From contig NW_026944392.1 in NCBI RefSeq assembly GCF_033439725.1, forward strand, positions 682,001 to 746,000: 64,000 bases of DNA, given 5' to 3'. The DNA comes from Neurospora tetraspora (lineage: Eukaryota; Ascomycota; Sordariomycetes; Sordariales; Sordariaceae). Shown piece by piece: positions 1 to 12,202 of this stretch. Both the position numbers and the translations under genes were made by a program. Position 1 is the stretch's first letter. Every line of letters begins with the position of its first letter. The notes beneath the pieces are model-generated. The model saw only the letters and a list, made by a program, of their open reading frames with translations. It did no database searches and was not told where the DNA came from.

Positions 1-833
1 GGAATGTAACAGTTTGTGTCATCAGTGGTCCGCAACTTCTCGATCTCCGCACCCACGGCATCGACAAAGATCTGGGCTATCTTCTCGGGCGTGGTGGAGT
101 CATAGCCGGGAAGGCTGCTGGATGACGGAAAAAGGAGAGAGGGAAACACCATTTTGCAGTTCCCACCAATGCCGATCCCGTTGTTGGCATCCCAGCTGTG
201 GCTCGCCATATCCTTCAGCTGGGCAAAGACATCCTTTGCGTTGTAAGGTGCCGAGGTGGGATTGTTACAGCTGGCTTTGACTCGACCAACTTGTGCGACC
301 TTGTTATCGAAGGTCACGCTTGTAGCACGGATATATCGATCCGCTCGGGTACAAGTGAAAGCCGCCCAACAGGTGCAATTATCATATGTTCCCCAGGTCC
401 CTTTCACGCCTTGATAGCACTTGAACTCTGCCCCGCCAAAATCAGCTGTTCCGGAGACGGGCATGTCAGGGGCGCTGCCATCAGAGAGTCCCCAGACTTT
501 GAACGTCCGGCCGTCGGCCGGGAACGTGCCCCGTATGGGGTCAGACTCCTTTGCGGCTGTCCACGCGACGTGGTATTGGAAGCCGTCGTGATTGAATGGA
601 TCGTAAATGTTGGTGACGGTGTCGGTGCTGCCCCTTCCCTTGCGGCGATCGTAGTCATCTTTGAAGTAGTGGAGGCGGTCCTTGGTTCCCAAGTCGTCGT
701 TGGGCGGGCCGTCGCATTCGGCTAACACAACTACTTCGTCGGGATAGTCGGTGCGGGTAACGAGGGGGCTGGCGAGGAGGGATGGAAGGATGGAGAGGAT
801 GAAGAGGATGGAGAAGAAGGAGGAGATGGCCAT
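1..833 (-). CDS. Secreted cysteine-containing protein, 3' end outside window
   Basis: One uninterrupted frame begins at the ATG at 833 (complement) and runs off the left edge, giving at least 277 residues. The first 22 residues (MAISSFFSILFILSILPSLL then AS) form a clear signal peptide, so the product probably enters the secretory pathway. The mature part is polar. Its cysteines include a cluster near residues 150-165 (NCTCWAAFTC) and three more toward the window edge, consistent with disulfides. No catalytic motif or known domain is recognised. The nearest neighbour, an acetylesterase gene on the same strand, is about 1 kb upstream, so there is no evidence of functional linkage. The start is favoured because it directly precedes the hydrophobic leader. 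Function is unknown; an extracellular enzyme or effector-like protein is possible. Confidence 0.7.
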   Translation of the reverse strand, partial: MAISSFFSILFILSILPSLLASPLVTRTDYPDEVVVLAECDGPPNDDLGTKDRLHYFKDDYDRRKGRGSTDTVTNIYDPFNHDGFQYHVAWTAAKESDPIRGTFPADGRTFKVWGLSDGSAPDMPVSGTADFGGAEFKCYQGVKGTWGTYDNCTCWAAFTCTRADRYIRATSVTFDNKVAQVGRVKASCNNPTSAPYNAKDVFAQLKDMASHSWDANNGIGIGGNCKMVFPSLLFPSSSSLPGYDSTTPEKIAQIFVDAVGAEIEKLRTTDDTNCYI

Positions 834-1840
834 TTTTGTGTCTGGGGTGGAGTAGTCTGTTCTTGTAAGGAAGTCTGCACTCTGCAGAGGTGCCGATGAT
901 GGGAGGTTGAATTTTACGACCATGGCGTCTTCAAGCGTTATATACCTCTACTCAATGGTAGCCTGTTGTTCAAGCTTTTCTCCCCTCAACTACCGACCCT
1001 GAAACCGATGAGCCCAACGATCGTTCCGAATTCAAGGTGAGGTTGTGCCGTTTCCGAGTACCCGTCGTTTCCCAGGCTGCTTGTTGCGTGGCCGCCGAGG
1101 TGGTATTTCGCGGAGCATCTCAGTCGACAGCGATGTCACTCAAGACCGAGATCCAGCACACAAACCGTCAATACTCACCGCTCTCAACAATTCTGTTTCG
1201 CCCGTTGATGTGGCCCTCATCATGGGATGATATAAACACCGAGTATTCTTGTAACCCCTGAGACATGGACCGCCTGTGCGCCTTCAATGTTTTGCACACC
1301 CAAAGATGACACAACACTGCCCTGTATCACCATCATACCGGGACCAGCATAAGATATCACAAACTGGGCCCAACAAACGTACTAACCCGAAGCATGGAAA
1401 GACAAAATGAATAAAGAAAGGACATCGCGTACCATTCCAGGTCGTTTATCGCACTTTCCAAATCTCGCCTGAAGCAACAACAGTGTCTCGTGGACAACGC
1501 GGTGTTGTCAAATAGAGGATGGACAACCGACATCATGGAAAAAGAACAAACACCCAGGCCACTGGTCACACAAGCAACGCCCCCCAAACCGTGGTGCTTC
1601 CTTGGCCTCTTTGTTGTTTCACTGCAAGGCACCCAAGTGGATGAAAACCCAGGCACCTTTTACCTCCTACTGCACATCATCTTCCTCTCGGGACGGTCCG
1701 CTTCGTTTGCGTAACGACGGGTAGACGAATTAAAAACTCAAAGAGGACGACGTCATCAGACTCATGGATCTTAACTACAAGTCATGTAGGTAGGTACCCA
1801 CTCGTGTACAACAGACACTTCAACCTCCCCTCTCCCCCCT
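834..1840. other. Intergenic, no gene seen
   Basis: About 1 kb with only short overlapping frames on both strands and no recognisable protein. It holds the promoter of the secreted-protein gene (a TATA-like stretch is at 938-946 on the complement) and the 3' flank of the acetylesterase gene. Confidence 0.5.
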
Positions 1841-2733
1841 TTAAAAAACAGTAGGATTCCCCGCCTTCAAATACCCCTTCAACGGCGTCGTCCCATTCCA
1901 AGCCAACTTAACCGCCTGCGCAAACGCCTTCGCCACAAGATCCGCTCCCTCCGGGCTAGTATGCGTATGATCGCTCGGATACAAGCTGTTCGTCTTCGTG
2001 CTCCCCAGCTTCAAATACATATTCGCCACAGCCTGATAATGATCCACAAAGCTGGCCTTCCCCGTCCCGGCCAAATTCTTCGCCGCCAGGCTTGCATACC
2101 CCACGAACCTCACCGGCGCTCCATACCCGCCATAACTGCCTCCTTCCCACAGGTTGTTAGGTGTCTGGCTGGAGAAAATGACAGAGGCACCCTTGGCGAT
2201 GATGGATTTCGCGGCGGTTTCGACGTAGTGATTGAATGTGTAAACTTTTTCGCCCGTTTTGCCTGAGACACAAACTTCGGAGCCGGTGCCGGGACAGTCG
2301 GAGCGGCCGTTGTCGGAGGCGGAGTTGGGAGAGCCGCCGTCGTTGTGGCCGAACTCGATGACGACGATGTCGCCGGCGGTGACCACTTTGGCGAGCTCGG
2401 TGAAGCGGCCTTCGTTGGTGTAGGAGCGGGCGGAGCGGCCGGGTACGGCTTTGTTGACTACCGGGATGGTGAGGAGTTGGGGGAGGTATTCACCCCATCC
2501 TGTCAGAGGAGGGGAGGTTTGTTAGGATATATTGGGTATTTGGACAGAGGGAACAGGGAAAGGGATTGACTAGTTACTAACGTACCCATGAGAAGCCCCC
2601 CAGTCTTGGCTGTGGTGCTGTCACCGGCAAGGTAGACGGTAGGCGTTGCTCGCTTTTCGATGGGATTCACGCTCCGCGCATCAACACTCACAGCAGCGAG
2701 GCCGGCGATCAATGTCGTGGAAGAAAACCGCAT
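1841..2733 (-). CDS. Rhamnogalacturonan acetylesterase (SGNH hydrolase, CE12-like)
   Basis: Two exons, 2733-2586 and 2499-1841, with an 86-bp intron (GTACGT..CTGACAG), encode 268 aa; the exons sum to a multiple of three. A signal peptide ([19 protein letters not shown]) indicates secretion. The SGNH blocks are all present: AGDSTTAK with the nucleophile serine, [13 protein letters not shown] with the oxyanion glycine spanning the splice junction, EFGHNDGG with the conserved Asn, and [11 protein letters not shown] with the catalytic Asp and His. This pattern and length match fungal rhamnogalacturonan acetylesterases, which remove acetyl groups from the rhamnogalacturonan-I backbone of pectin outside the cell. 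An ATG 24 bp further upstream is in frame, but the chosen one directly precedes the leader. The SGNH hydrolase call is secure; exact substrate specificity is inferred from family resemblance. Confidence 0.9.
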
Positions 2734-3351
2734 GGTGGAGGAGGGAGGGTTGAGCACAAGACGTTGGTCACGGTATGCTTGTCAAGCAAAGGAAAGCATC
2801 TGGATGGCTGGAGGGTAATCACATTGTTCTTTATACAATTTGAAGGTGAGTTTTCGGCTCCGTGGTTCCGGCGCCAATTCGAGGATGGTACCATACCCCA
2901 GGAAAATGCGACTCTTGAACAAACATGTGAATCGACGGCGTCCTACCAAGAAATCCTCCCAATGTCGTTTCTGGTCGGTTGAGAAGAATATGTACCACGC
3001 GCTCGAATAAGGAATCGTCTCCCCCAGAATGTGGGGAATCGGTTAAAAAGGGAGGATGAAACAAGCACTGGTTCCCCACTGGTGGCATTATGCGATCGAT
3101 CCGTTCGGAAGAATTATCGAACGGGACAGTAGCACCAGGGGGAAAGTCGATGTTACGCAAATGCGGAAACACCACGCGAAGTTCGTCATTGTTTCAGTCC
3201 ACGGACGAAGATGGCCCGAAACATAGAGGTACCCTGCAATTGTGGGTTGATGACGGGCGAAGAAAAAGAATCCTGACGGAACCCGAAACTGAACTCTATT
3301 ATTTGTCGCTCGCTGTATAGAGACATGTGAAAATGACAACATACGGCATCT
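2734..3351. other. Intergenic between acetylesterase start and ABC transporter end
   Basis: About 620 bp holding the acetylesterase promoter and the 3' flank of the ABC transporter gene. Short frames occur on both strands but none resembles a protein family. Confidence 0.45.
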
Positions 3352-6300
3352 TCACCCATCCAAAGACTGCCCCAAACACATCTCATAGTACATCCCCCTC
3401 CTCTCCAACAACTCCTCATGCGTCCCCGCCTCCGCAATCCTTCCATACGAAAACACAAAGATCCTATCCGCCCCCTTTATAGTCGAAAGCCGATGAGCCA
3501 CAGCAACCGTCGTCCGTTTTCTCCCCTGTCTCTCATCTCCATCTCCATCCCCTGTGCCTTCGCCCTTAGCAGCAGCATCAAGCGCCGCCTGCACCACCCT
3601 CTCCGACTCCGTATCCAACGCACTCGTCGCTTCATCAAGCAACAACAGCCTCGGTTTCCTAACCAGCGCCCGCGCAATAGCAATCCTCTGCCTCTGCCCG
3701 CCGGAGAACTGCAGACCTTGGGATCCACAGGGGGTAGAGAGCCCCTCGGGTAACGAGGCGATGAACGAGTCGATGTTAGCCTGGCGACAGGCCTCGAGGA
3801 TTTCCTCGTCTGATACGGTTGTGGGTTCGCCATTGTCAATTACGCCCATCGCGATATTCTCTCTTATCGATCCCTGGTAGAGCACCGGCTCTTGCTGGAC
3901 CAGCGCAATGTTGGCGCGGTAGCGGCCCAGGTGGACGTGCTTGTAGTCGACGCCGTCGAAGAGGATGGTGCCGCTGGTGGGATCGTAGAAGCGCTCGAGG
4001 AGAGAGATCATGGTGGTTTTGCCGCAGCCGGAGGCGCCGACGAAGGCTACGAATTGGCCTGGTGGGATCTGCATGTGTTGACAATTAACGTTAATATACG
4101 GAATTCGGCGGAAGAATTGGGTGGGCTGTACGTACGTTGACTGAGACTCCTTTGAGGACTCGGGCATTAGGACGGAGAGGGTAGGAAAATTCGAGAGCTT
4201 GGCAGTCTATCGTGACGGCGCCATTGCTGCGTTTTGAGGCATCTGGTGGGTGGTCGTCCTTGTTTTCGGGAAGAACTGAGTCCCTGAGCCGGAAGATGAA
4301 GTTTGCGGCGTGTTGTGCTTTGGTGATGCCTATGCCAAAATCAGAAGGATGCAGAGAGGAAAATTAATCTTTGAGACTCACTTGTGGTATAAGTAAAGAA
4401 TGTTGCCGCTGCTTCGCCGGAGAAGATGATGGCGATGAATACGGTGTAGAACTGTGTGACAGTGTACTCTCCAAATGATACCAACCGGCCGCCGTACCTG
4501 ACCATGACATTAGTTGACTTGAGCGAATTCAGGCAAAAATAAAAGAAGGAAGGATTTACCAGAAGCCCAATGCCATTGCCAGAAACGAGATCGACTGGCT
4601 CAGAGCGTACCAAACCATCGTCCAGGTGAGACTCTTGACAGACGTCGCCGCGATACAGCGCAAACTGCTCTCGTACCTATCGAGAATCTGCCGTTCCATA
4701 GCCAGTGACGAGATGGTACGAATAGCCATGATGGCCTCCGACGCGATGCCAGTGCTGTCTGCAAACCTATCCGAAGTATCATCATCCAGCTTGATCTCCA
4801 AGCGAATTCTCAGGTACCCAGAGGAGACAAGAGGCGGCAGAGCCCCAAAGACAAGGACGAGCCCAAGTTTCCACCCAATAACGATGGCAAGGATGCAGCT
4901 CGACAGCAAATTGACAACCACGACTGCGATGACGCCCATGTTCATGGACAGAAGCTCGTGCAGACTCTCCGGTTCCTTGGATAGATGGGAAACCAAAGCG
5001 CCTGGAGAGTTTCCAGGCTTGTCGAAGAAGGTCATGTCCTGCCGGACGACGCAGTCGAAGATTGTGTATCGGTAGAAGCGGACCATTTTCTGGAGAAAAT
5101 TGTCAGTCTTGGTCATACATGGCGATAGAATAGCGGGGACAAACTTGAGCGATAACGTTGCAGAACCAACCAAGCACTGCATAGGCAACAAGGTTGCCAA
5201 GGGCTACGACAAAGAACATGAGCGAAAAGAAGTTGCCTCGTTCGACCATTTTGTCACCCTCAAGGGCGAAGGCATCCATCATCCGGGAGAAGATGATGGC
5301 GAGAGCGGGATACGTAGCCCCTAGGTTTTGGTGTTAGTCCGTGAATCTGACAAGAAGGTGGCTTCGTGGATCTTACCTCCCGCGAGACAGCCGATACCCA
5401 GCCAAAAAAAGGCAGGCCAAAGTACTCTTTGCTCTCGCATGATGATAAACAGACATCTTAAAAGGTTGATATTGTCTTTCTTCGCCGCAGCTTCGTCCAA
5501 AGCATTCACATCAGGAACAGCTTCAACCACGTTCGACGTTGTGTTAGCTATTACTGCTCCTCCAACCTCAGGCTTGATGTCCTTTTGAGGTTCGTCGTCA
5601 TCGTCAGGTTCTTGTCCCAGGTCTTGCACTCGAACGAGATGGGAGTAGGTGCCCCCCAGGGCAACAAGTTGATCATGAGTGCCCTGTTCGATAAGACGGC
5701 CATTGGACATGACGACAATGTTGTCGGCATTTCGGATGGTGGAGAGTCTATGGGCGATAACGATCATGGTTCTCCCGACTGCGACATTGTTGAGTGCCTT
5801 CTGGACGATTTGCTCAGCGTTTGGATCAAGGGCACTTGTAGCTTCATCAAGCAAGAGAATTCGTGGGTTCGCAATGACGCTTCTGGCGATGGCGAGCCTC
5901 TGCTTTTGGCCTCCTGACAACATGGAGCCTCTCTGGCCAATTTGTGTTTGGTAGCCCTGACAAAGTTAGATAGGATCGGCGAGCAAAGGTGATGCGGCAT
6001 ACCTCTGGTAGTTTCTCGATGAATTCATGAGCATACGCCGCACGGCATGCATCTTCAACGAGCCGCTGCTTCTCTTCATCACTCAGATCTGCCATAGGGG
6101 TTCCGGCCAGCCCATTCACGACATTCTGAAAGACGGTGCCTTCAAGCAAAACTGGTTCCTGTGAATGATGTTAGCTAGGAGAAGAGTTACAACGGTCAAC
6201 CCTGCTTACCTGCTGGACAAGTCGGACGTTGGTTCGAAGCCATTGAAGATTGTACTCTTCTATGTTCCGACCATCCACTGTGACAGTGCCGCTCAAGGGA

Positions 6301-7856
6301 GCGAACCAACGCTCAACCAGACCAACGATGGTGCTCTTACCGGATCCGCTTGGCCCAACAATGGCCGTCGTCTTGTTTGCCGGAATCGCAAGGCTGAAGT
6401 TCCGCAACACTTGAATATTTGGTCTTGAAGGGTAAGCGAAAACGGCATCCTGAAGTTCGATGTCGCCTCGACATTTGGCTGGCTTGATGCCTTCTTCCGA
6501 CAAAGAGTCGATCTTTGACTCACGGTCGATGACCTGGAACAACTGGTGTGCGGCAGCGGCAGCCTTCGAAATAACGACCGACTGTGGAGCAATTTGGGTG
6601 AGCGCCTGAGCTGCCAGCAACACAGCAAAGATGACAGTGACAATCTGGCCCGGCTCTGACACCTCACCCTCTTTATACATCCTGATACCCTGCCAGAAAG
6701 CAAGGCCATATCCGGCGTAAACGCAGAAGAATTCCACGGAGAACAAGACGGCGTAGTTCGGACTCTTTCTGGCACCGACCGCTTTGGCCTCATCAAGAAT
6801 AGCTGCATACTTCCCCGACAGCTTGGGGAAGGCCCAAAAGGCATGAGCAGTCTTGACACTCGCGAATACTTCCTCGGCAAGCTTTGATGCTCGAGAGTTG
6901 ATGGTCATGATCTCGTTTTCCTGCTTTGCGTCGATGCCCATGCAGATACCGGTGACGATGACAATGACGGGAACGATACAGATGGTGATGAGGGTCAACT
7001 TCCATTGTACCGCAAAGGCGACAACAAAAGCGGCGAAGAAAGTTGCAATAGCTTGAATAGCGAGGCCCAGCTTCTCCGAGATGCCCTGGTTGACGAGGTT
7101 GGCGTTGGTGGTAACATGACTTGAGATGGACCCGGCCTCGGGCAGGTCGAAGAAGGCGATTTCCTGGCGTATGGCTTGCTTGAGGAAATCGATTCGTAGA
7201 GACCGTGTGATCCTGATGGCGTTGGTTGATGCGAGGGTCTTGGATTGTATGTGAGTGACTGATCACGATAAAATCCGAGACGGGAAGAAGACTTACGGTC
7301 CAGATGTATACGAGGACAAGTTTGGCGATGAAGAGATACACAAAGTACAGTCTGAAAATCCAAAGCTTGTGTCAGCATCTGTTGAACATGACATAGAGAG
7401 TCAATCATCAGCGGGTCAAAAGCTTACGTGTAGTCGTTGAGGCTGGAACGAAACTCTGCCGGGGTAGCTTTGCCGGTTATGAAATTATTGAAGACAGTGA
7501 CAAATTTGCCAAAGACAAGGTCCATCAATGGAAGGAGAACACCAGACGCTATCATGCAAGTCAGGGCTGCTGCATGTGTCCACCAACCGATACGATCTGT
7601 GTATCTGAAGATTCTCTGGAAGGTTGAAAGGTGTTAGTTGGTGGTCAGCAGCCACTAGACATGTCTTGAATTGTTTGGACGCATCACTCACAAAGTAACT
7701 CTTGAGGCTCCCATCTTCGCATTTGTTCGATACACAATCGGTCCCGTCTTCATTTTGAGCCGCGCCAGATTCGGGAATTGGTACGACAGCATCGCCTTGC
7801 TTTCTGCCGTCGTCGCGGATTGAGGTACTGGAAGGTGAACCTTCGACCACGGCCAT
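3352..7856 (-). CDS. Full-size ABC-B (MDR/P-glycoprotein type) exporter
   Basis: Eleven exons: 7856-7692, 7615-7428, 7351-7297, 7238-6210, 6158-6003, 5956-5377, 5320-5145, 5089-4560, 4497-4382, 4329-4136 and 4068-3352. They total 3,906 nt, an exact multiple of three, giving 1,301 aa with layout TMD1-NBD1-TMD2-NBD2. NBD1 shows Walker [10 protein letters not shown], signature LSGGQKQR, Walker [13 protein letters not shown] and the H-loop AHRLST. NBD2 shows [29 protein letters not shown] and AHRLST. Both nucleotide sites therefore look catalytically complete. Such plasma-membrane exporters use ATP to expel hydrophobic drugs, mating factor or secondary metabolites. One intron has an unusual donor (GTTTGT, at 5144). 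The N-terminus is charged and cytosolic. A divergent Zn2Cys6 regulator lies 1 kb upstream and may control it. The family call is very secure; the substrate cannot be told from sequence. Confidence 0.95.
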
Positions 7857-8887
7857 CTTGTTGGTCTGCGATGACGTATGGCTCTCTGTCTTCAAACTCA
7901 CACCCGTCTGTTCGCTATGTCACACCTGAACACGACTGTGCCTGGTAGATATATACTCGGTCGGGAATCATCCACTGATTGATGGCAAATCTGCTGTCAA
8001 CTTGTCGTCCCTTGGCACATATTCGGTGGTGGATTTTTGCAGCAAAGTGGTGTTGATCGCCAAGACACAATGAATCACAATAATTTACAGGGGAGAACCA
8101 AAGGAGAAGGACGCTGGAAAGGCCAAGGCGCAGGGTAGCTTCGGCCAATTGTATGTCAATCCAGAACCGGAAGCAGGGCACCTTGCAAACCCCGTTGTAA
8201 CATGGTGAATACGGCTGTGATGGCCCATCAAATGCGACATCCGCGTATAATCCATATCCAGTCACCCAGATTAGAAACCAAGACGGAGTGACACGTTGAA
8301 AACGACTGTAAAGTACGGCGCCGCGACGGGCGAGTGGATGTTGTTTGAGGTTCGAGTTGCAGTTGGCATCGGGTCTCGAAACGACGGAAGTGTAGGAGGA
8401 GAAAAGTGGGGCAATACCCGCGGACGGAGACGGAATCCGCGGGCCGCGATGCCGACTCAATGCCATCCGACGTCGAAAGTTGAGACGACGGCAGCACTCA
8501 ATAGTCGCGCAGCGGGCATTCTCACAGCCTCCCGTCAGCAGTCCTGTCATTTCAGCACATTACGAGGCTCCACATAGCAGTATACCCTCAGAGCCACAGC
8601 AGTCTAGTAGGGCATCTGTCTGCAATCGCTTCGGGTGTCTTGTCATTGCTGATATTGTCATTTTTCAACATTTGCATCAGGTCTCTTGTTGTCAACGTAT
8701 CCGACCCTTCAGGGCCATAGCTTTGATATCTTCGGTCTGCATTAATGTGAACATCGATCCTTTGGCGACGCAAGCCCAGGCTACCTAAACTCCAATTTGC
8801 ACTACCGATACGTAACAGACAACTACCACAACCGTCCCGGTCCTTTGGATCAGCACAAGTGGAAGGAAACCATACAACACATCCCAC
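7857..8887. promoter_or_regulatory. Shared promoter region of ABC exporter and Zn2Cys6 factor
   Basis: The exporter starts leftward at 7856 and the factor rightward at 8888, so this 1,031-bp gap must hold both promoters. At 8421-8450 there is a cluster of CGG/CCG triplets, including the inverted pair CGG-N3-CCG at 8431-8439. Inverted CGG triplets are the classical target of Zn2Cys6 dimers. That the neighbouring factor binds here is inference. Confidence 0.35.
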
Positions 8888-11871
8888 ATGGACACGGAAA
8901 GAGAGGCCAGTGGCGAGAGGGATGCGGCCGAGGGAAACGCAGGTGGACTCAGCCCAGGGGCAGGTCTAAAGAGAGCAGTAAGTCCCGTTCTTTCTATTTC
9001 CATCTTCTGGGCTCCGCAAAGTCCCGTCCCCCGTCCGTCACGGGCGCCGAAAACCTAAAGTCTGAATAGCGGGGCCCGCTCCGGTCCGGGTCCGGCCTCG
9101 CGGATCCCGATGGGGTGCCCGCGGTGCCCGATCCGCACCCGCACCGCACCCGCATACGCTTTGGGCTCTCCAACTCGGGGCACCTTACTTCCGCATACCT
9201 TATCCCCTTTTTCATGTCATTCCTTTTGGAATTTCATACCCAGCAATACCACATTTGAATGCATGAGTGCAACTGCGTCTCACTGACACACCCCGATTCT
9301 ACAGTGCGATCAATGCCGGCTCCGTAAGGTAGGTAGGTCCAAGGCCATAGTACTCTCATCAATGATTTCAAGTCCTGGGATAGCTAACCAAGCCCCCTCT
9401 CTTCCCTTGACTACATAGATCCGTTGTGATAAAGAGTCACCGTGCTCAAATTGTAGGACAGCAAACCGGTCATGCAGTTCATCCGGAGTAGGCCAAAAGC
9501 CCAAAGAACAACGACAGCGAGTTCTCATATCCGCGCAATATGAGCGCAAGATCGACCACTTCGGCACCCGGCTCACCGGCATCGAGAAGATGCTGCGTGA
9601 GCTAATAGTCATCTCACAATCCCGAAGCCCATCATCCGAGTCCTCTCTCGCCGGCGCCGGCGCCAACAACAACAGCAATGCTTCTCCCGCCAGCGAACCC
9701 CCGGTGGCCATCATCAGCGACATAGTCGGCGATCCCGACCGGGGTGAGATGCCCCTTGACGACGATGACGGCAACGACGACGAGATGGACTCGGCCTTCG
9801 AGGGCAACTCCTCCATGGCCGCCCAGACCGTCTTCGCCAGCGAGTTCCTCGAAAACGCCGTGACGCAGACGTCGCTCAGCCCCAGCATGGAGTCGGCGCT
9901 GTCGTCCCTCCGGCAGATTGTGTGCATGCAGAACCGCAAGCGGACTAACCAGGACTCGAGGTTTCCTAACGCGAAGCCGATGCCGAGGGGCGGCATGCGT
10001 GAATTGCCTATGCCTCCAAGTCCGGTAGTCGTGGGCATTCTTCGGGATATTAAGAGTACGGAATGCCGTTTTGCTTGGTGGGCCCTGATGAGAATGTGAA
10101 GCTAACTCGACAAACTCTCTTTCCAGATGAGCTGCCAGAAACCTTCACATTGATGTGCACATTCATCGCGGTAGACGACTTTATCGACTGCTGTCGCAGG
10201 GTATACTTCGCTACCGAAGATTACAGCTTGGCAACCTTCATCGTCGTTAACGCCGGTCTGTTCTACCTCTTCCAGGAGAAGGCCACGAGGGCGGACGAAT
10301 CTCATCAGGCCGAAAAGCTGCTCGAGTACCGTAACCTCTGCCGAGACAATCTCGAGACGGCGCTGATGGCATTACCTCTGTTCATGCCGGCAAGAAAGGA
10401 GAGTATCGAAGCATTGTTGTTAGCTGTAAGTCGCCCTACTTATCACTTGAAGACCATTCCCCTCGCCCGTGACATGACATAGGGTTGCTAACCCAGCCCT
10501 TCCGCATAGGCTTCCTACGCCGTCGAAGCCTCCCGCTTCACCCTCGCCTGGCAACTCAACTCATCAGCAGTCATGATCTGCCAAACCCTCGGCTACCACC
10601 GCCTTCCCGTCAACGCCACCTCGGGCGCCTCCGCCAACGACGACGTCTCCAACGACACCAAGTCCGCGCTCTTCTGGTTTGCCTACATGCTAGACAAGGG
10701 CCTCTCCCTCCGCTTCGGGCGCTCCTCCATGATCCAAGACTACGACATCGCCATCCCCAAACGCATGGGCCGGACCATCAACGTCGCCGACTTCTGGAAG
10801 GAGATGCTCAACCTATGGATCGAACACGCTGAGGTCATGGGGAAAGCCTACGAGCAACTGTACTCCATCGCGGCCCTGTCCCGACCGCCCGAGCAGCGCA
10901 TCGAGAGCGCGCGCCAGCTGGTCGAGGCCATCAAGGGAATAGCGAGGGAAAACGACGAGCTGATCCGCCATGCGCGCGAGACGGGCAAGCTTGCTGATTC
11001 CGGAAAGAGGGACGGGTTCACGGTGACGCTGATGCTGCGGTCGGACGAGGCCACATACTGGGCATCGCTGTGTCTGATATACCGCGCGATTCCGGCCGCT
11101 CCCGGGTTCAGTAGCACCTTCAACCCGGAGTGTATCGAAGCGGCGCGAAGGGCTGTCGAGGTTCATTTGGAATGCATGCAGATTCCCGGGTTGAGCCATT
11201 TCACGAAAGTTGGGTATCTTCACTGGTAAGTGTTACACGCCCGGGTGATAATGATACTTGGGAGAGTCCCAATTCTAACAAGAACCACACACAGGACGAT
11301 TCTTTACGCCCCGTTCATCCCCTTCATCGTCTTGTTCTGCCATGTCATCGAGACATCCAACATGCAGGACCTCGACCGCATGGATCACTTCGTCGCCTCT
11401 CTCTCCACCGTCTGCAGCATCTCCGAGGCTATCGACAAGTTCAATCGCGTCTGTCAGGTCCTCTGCCACGTCGCACGCCTCTACGTCGAGACCAAGGCAC
11501 AGCAGCAGCAGGACCAGGACATGATGCTGGTTGGCCATGATTTCGATATGTATCTCAGTCAGCTCGGGTTTATGCCTCAGCAACTCCTCCATGATCAGCA
11601 GCAGGGGCAGCAACAGCATGCAAACTCCAATTCCAACCCCGCCCATCAGCAGCGACAACACCAACATGGCGGCATGGCGGCACCAGACGCTGCTGCCGCC
11701 GTCACACCTGGTGTCTTCAACGCAGATATGCCCGCTGGTCTTATAGATGCGACACAAACAGCGCAGCTCGGTAACTGGTTCTCCGGCCATAGACATATCA
11801 TGAACTTGGTGGAGGAAGACTTGTCGGGATTCGAGCCGAGGATCTGGACGACTATGACCGGGGGTCCTTGA
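8888..11871 (+). CDS. Zn2Cys6 fungal-specific transcription factor
   Basis: Six exons: 8888-8977, 9305-9328, 9419-10055, 10127-10425, 10510-11225 and 11295-11871, summing to 2,343 nt (780 aa, in frame throughout). The zinc cluster lies at residues 31-57 and is split over two introns: micro-exon 2 (24 nt) gives CDQCRLRK and exon 3 begins IRCDKESPCSNC. The spacing is CX2CX6CX5CX2CX6C, canonical for binuclear-cluster DNA-binding domains. A basic linker and a short helical stretch follow, then an acidic/Ser-rich region. The middle region (about residues 240-590) resembles the fungal-specific transcription-factor domain. The C-terminus is Gln/His-rich, a common activation-type composition. The factor is divergent from an MDR-type exporter, suggesting control of efflux. 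A single frame of exon 3 alone would miss the first cysteines, so the two 5' exons are important. Targets are unknown. Confidence 0.9.
9068..9165. repeat. GC-rich low-complexity tract inside intron 1 of the factor gene
   Basis: Intron 1 is 327 bp, far longer than the others here. It contains a tract of overlapping CGGG, CCGG and GCACCCGC-like words with several internal inverted matches. This looks like a small repeat insertion; no element family is recognised. Confidence 0.4.
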
Positions 11872-12202
11872 GGTAGAAAACTGGTCGGCGATAGATGTGT
11901 GGCGCTTTGTAATACAATTCGGCTTTCCATTTTCATCCATCCTTCTTGATCTTGGCGGACTCTCTGCTCTTGGTTTTCCGTGCTGGAGTTTGGCGGTATT
12001 TTCGGCAGAGTTGACTCGATGGGAGGATGGCGCGGCAATTCGATCCTTCTGTGATAGCGAATATGGCGTTCAATGCTGATAGACTTCCTTCCCATCACCT
12101 GCCGATGCTTTTAGCAGATCTCGTGTTTTAATGCTGTTCATCGTAGTCGCCATCCTTTCCCAACCAACTTCTGTAATTGATATTTTTCAACAAAATCCCC
12201 AC

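Noticed and set aside
198-725. 175-codon plus-strand frame
   Set aside because: Antisense to a signal-peptide-bearing minus-strand frame; no protein-like features.
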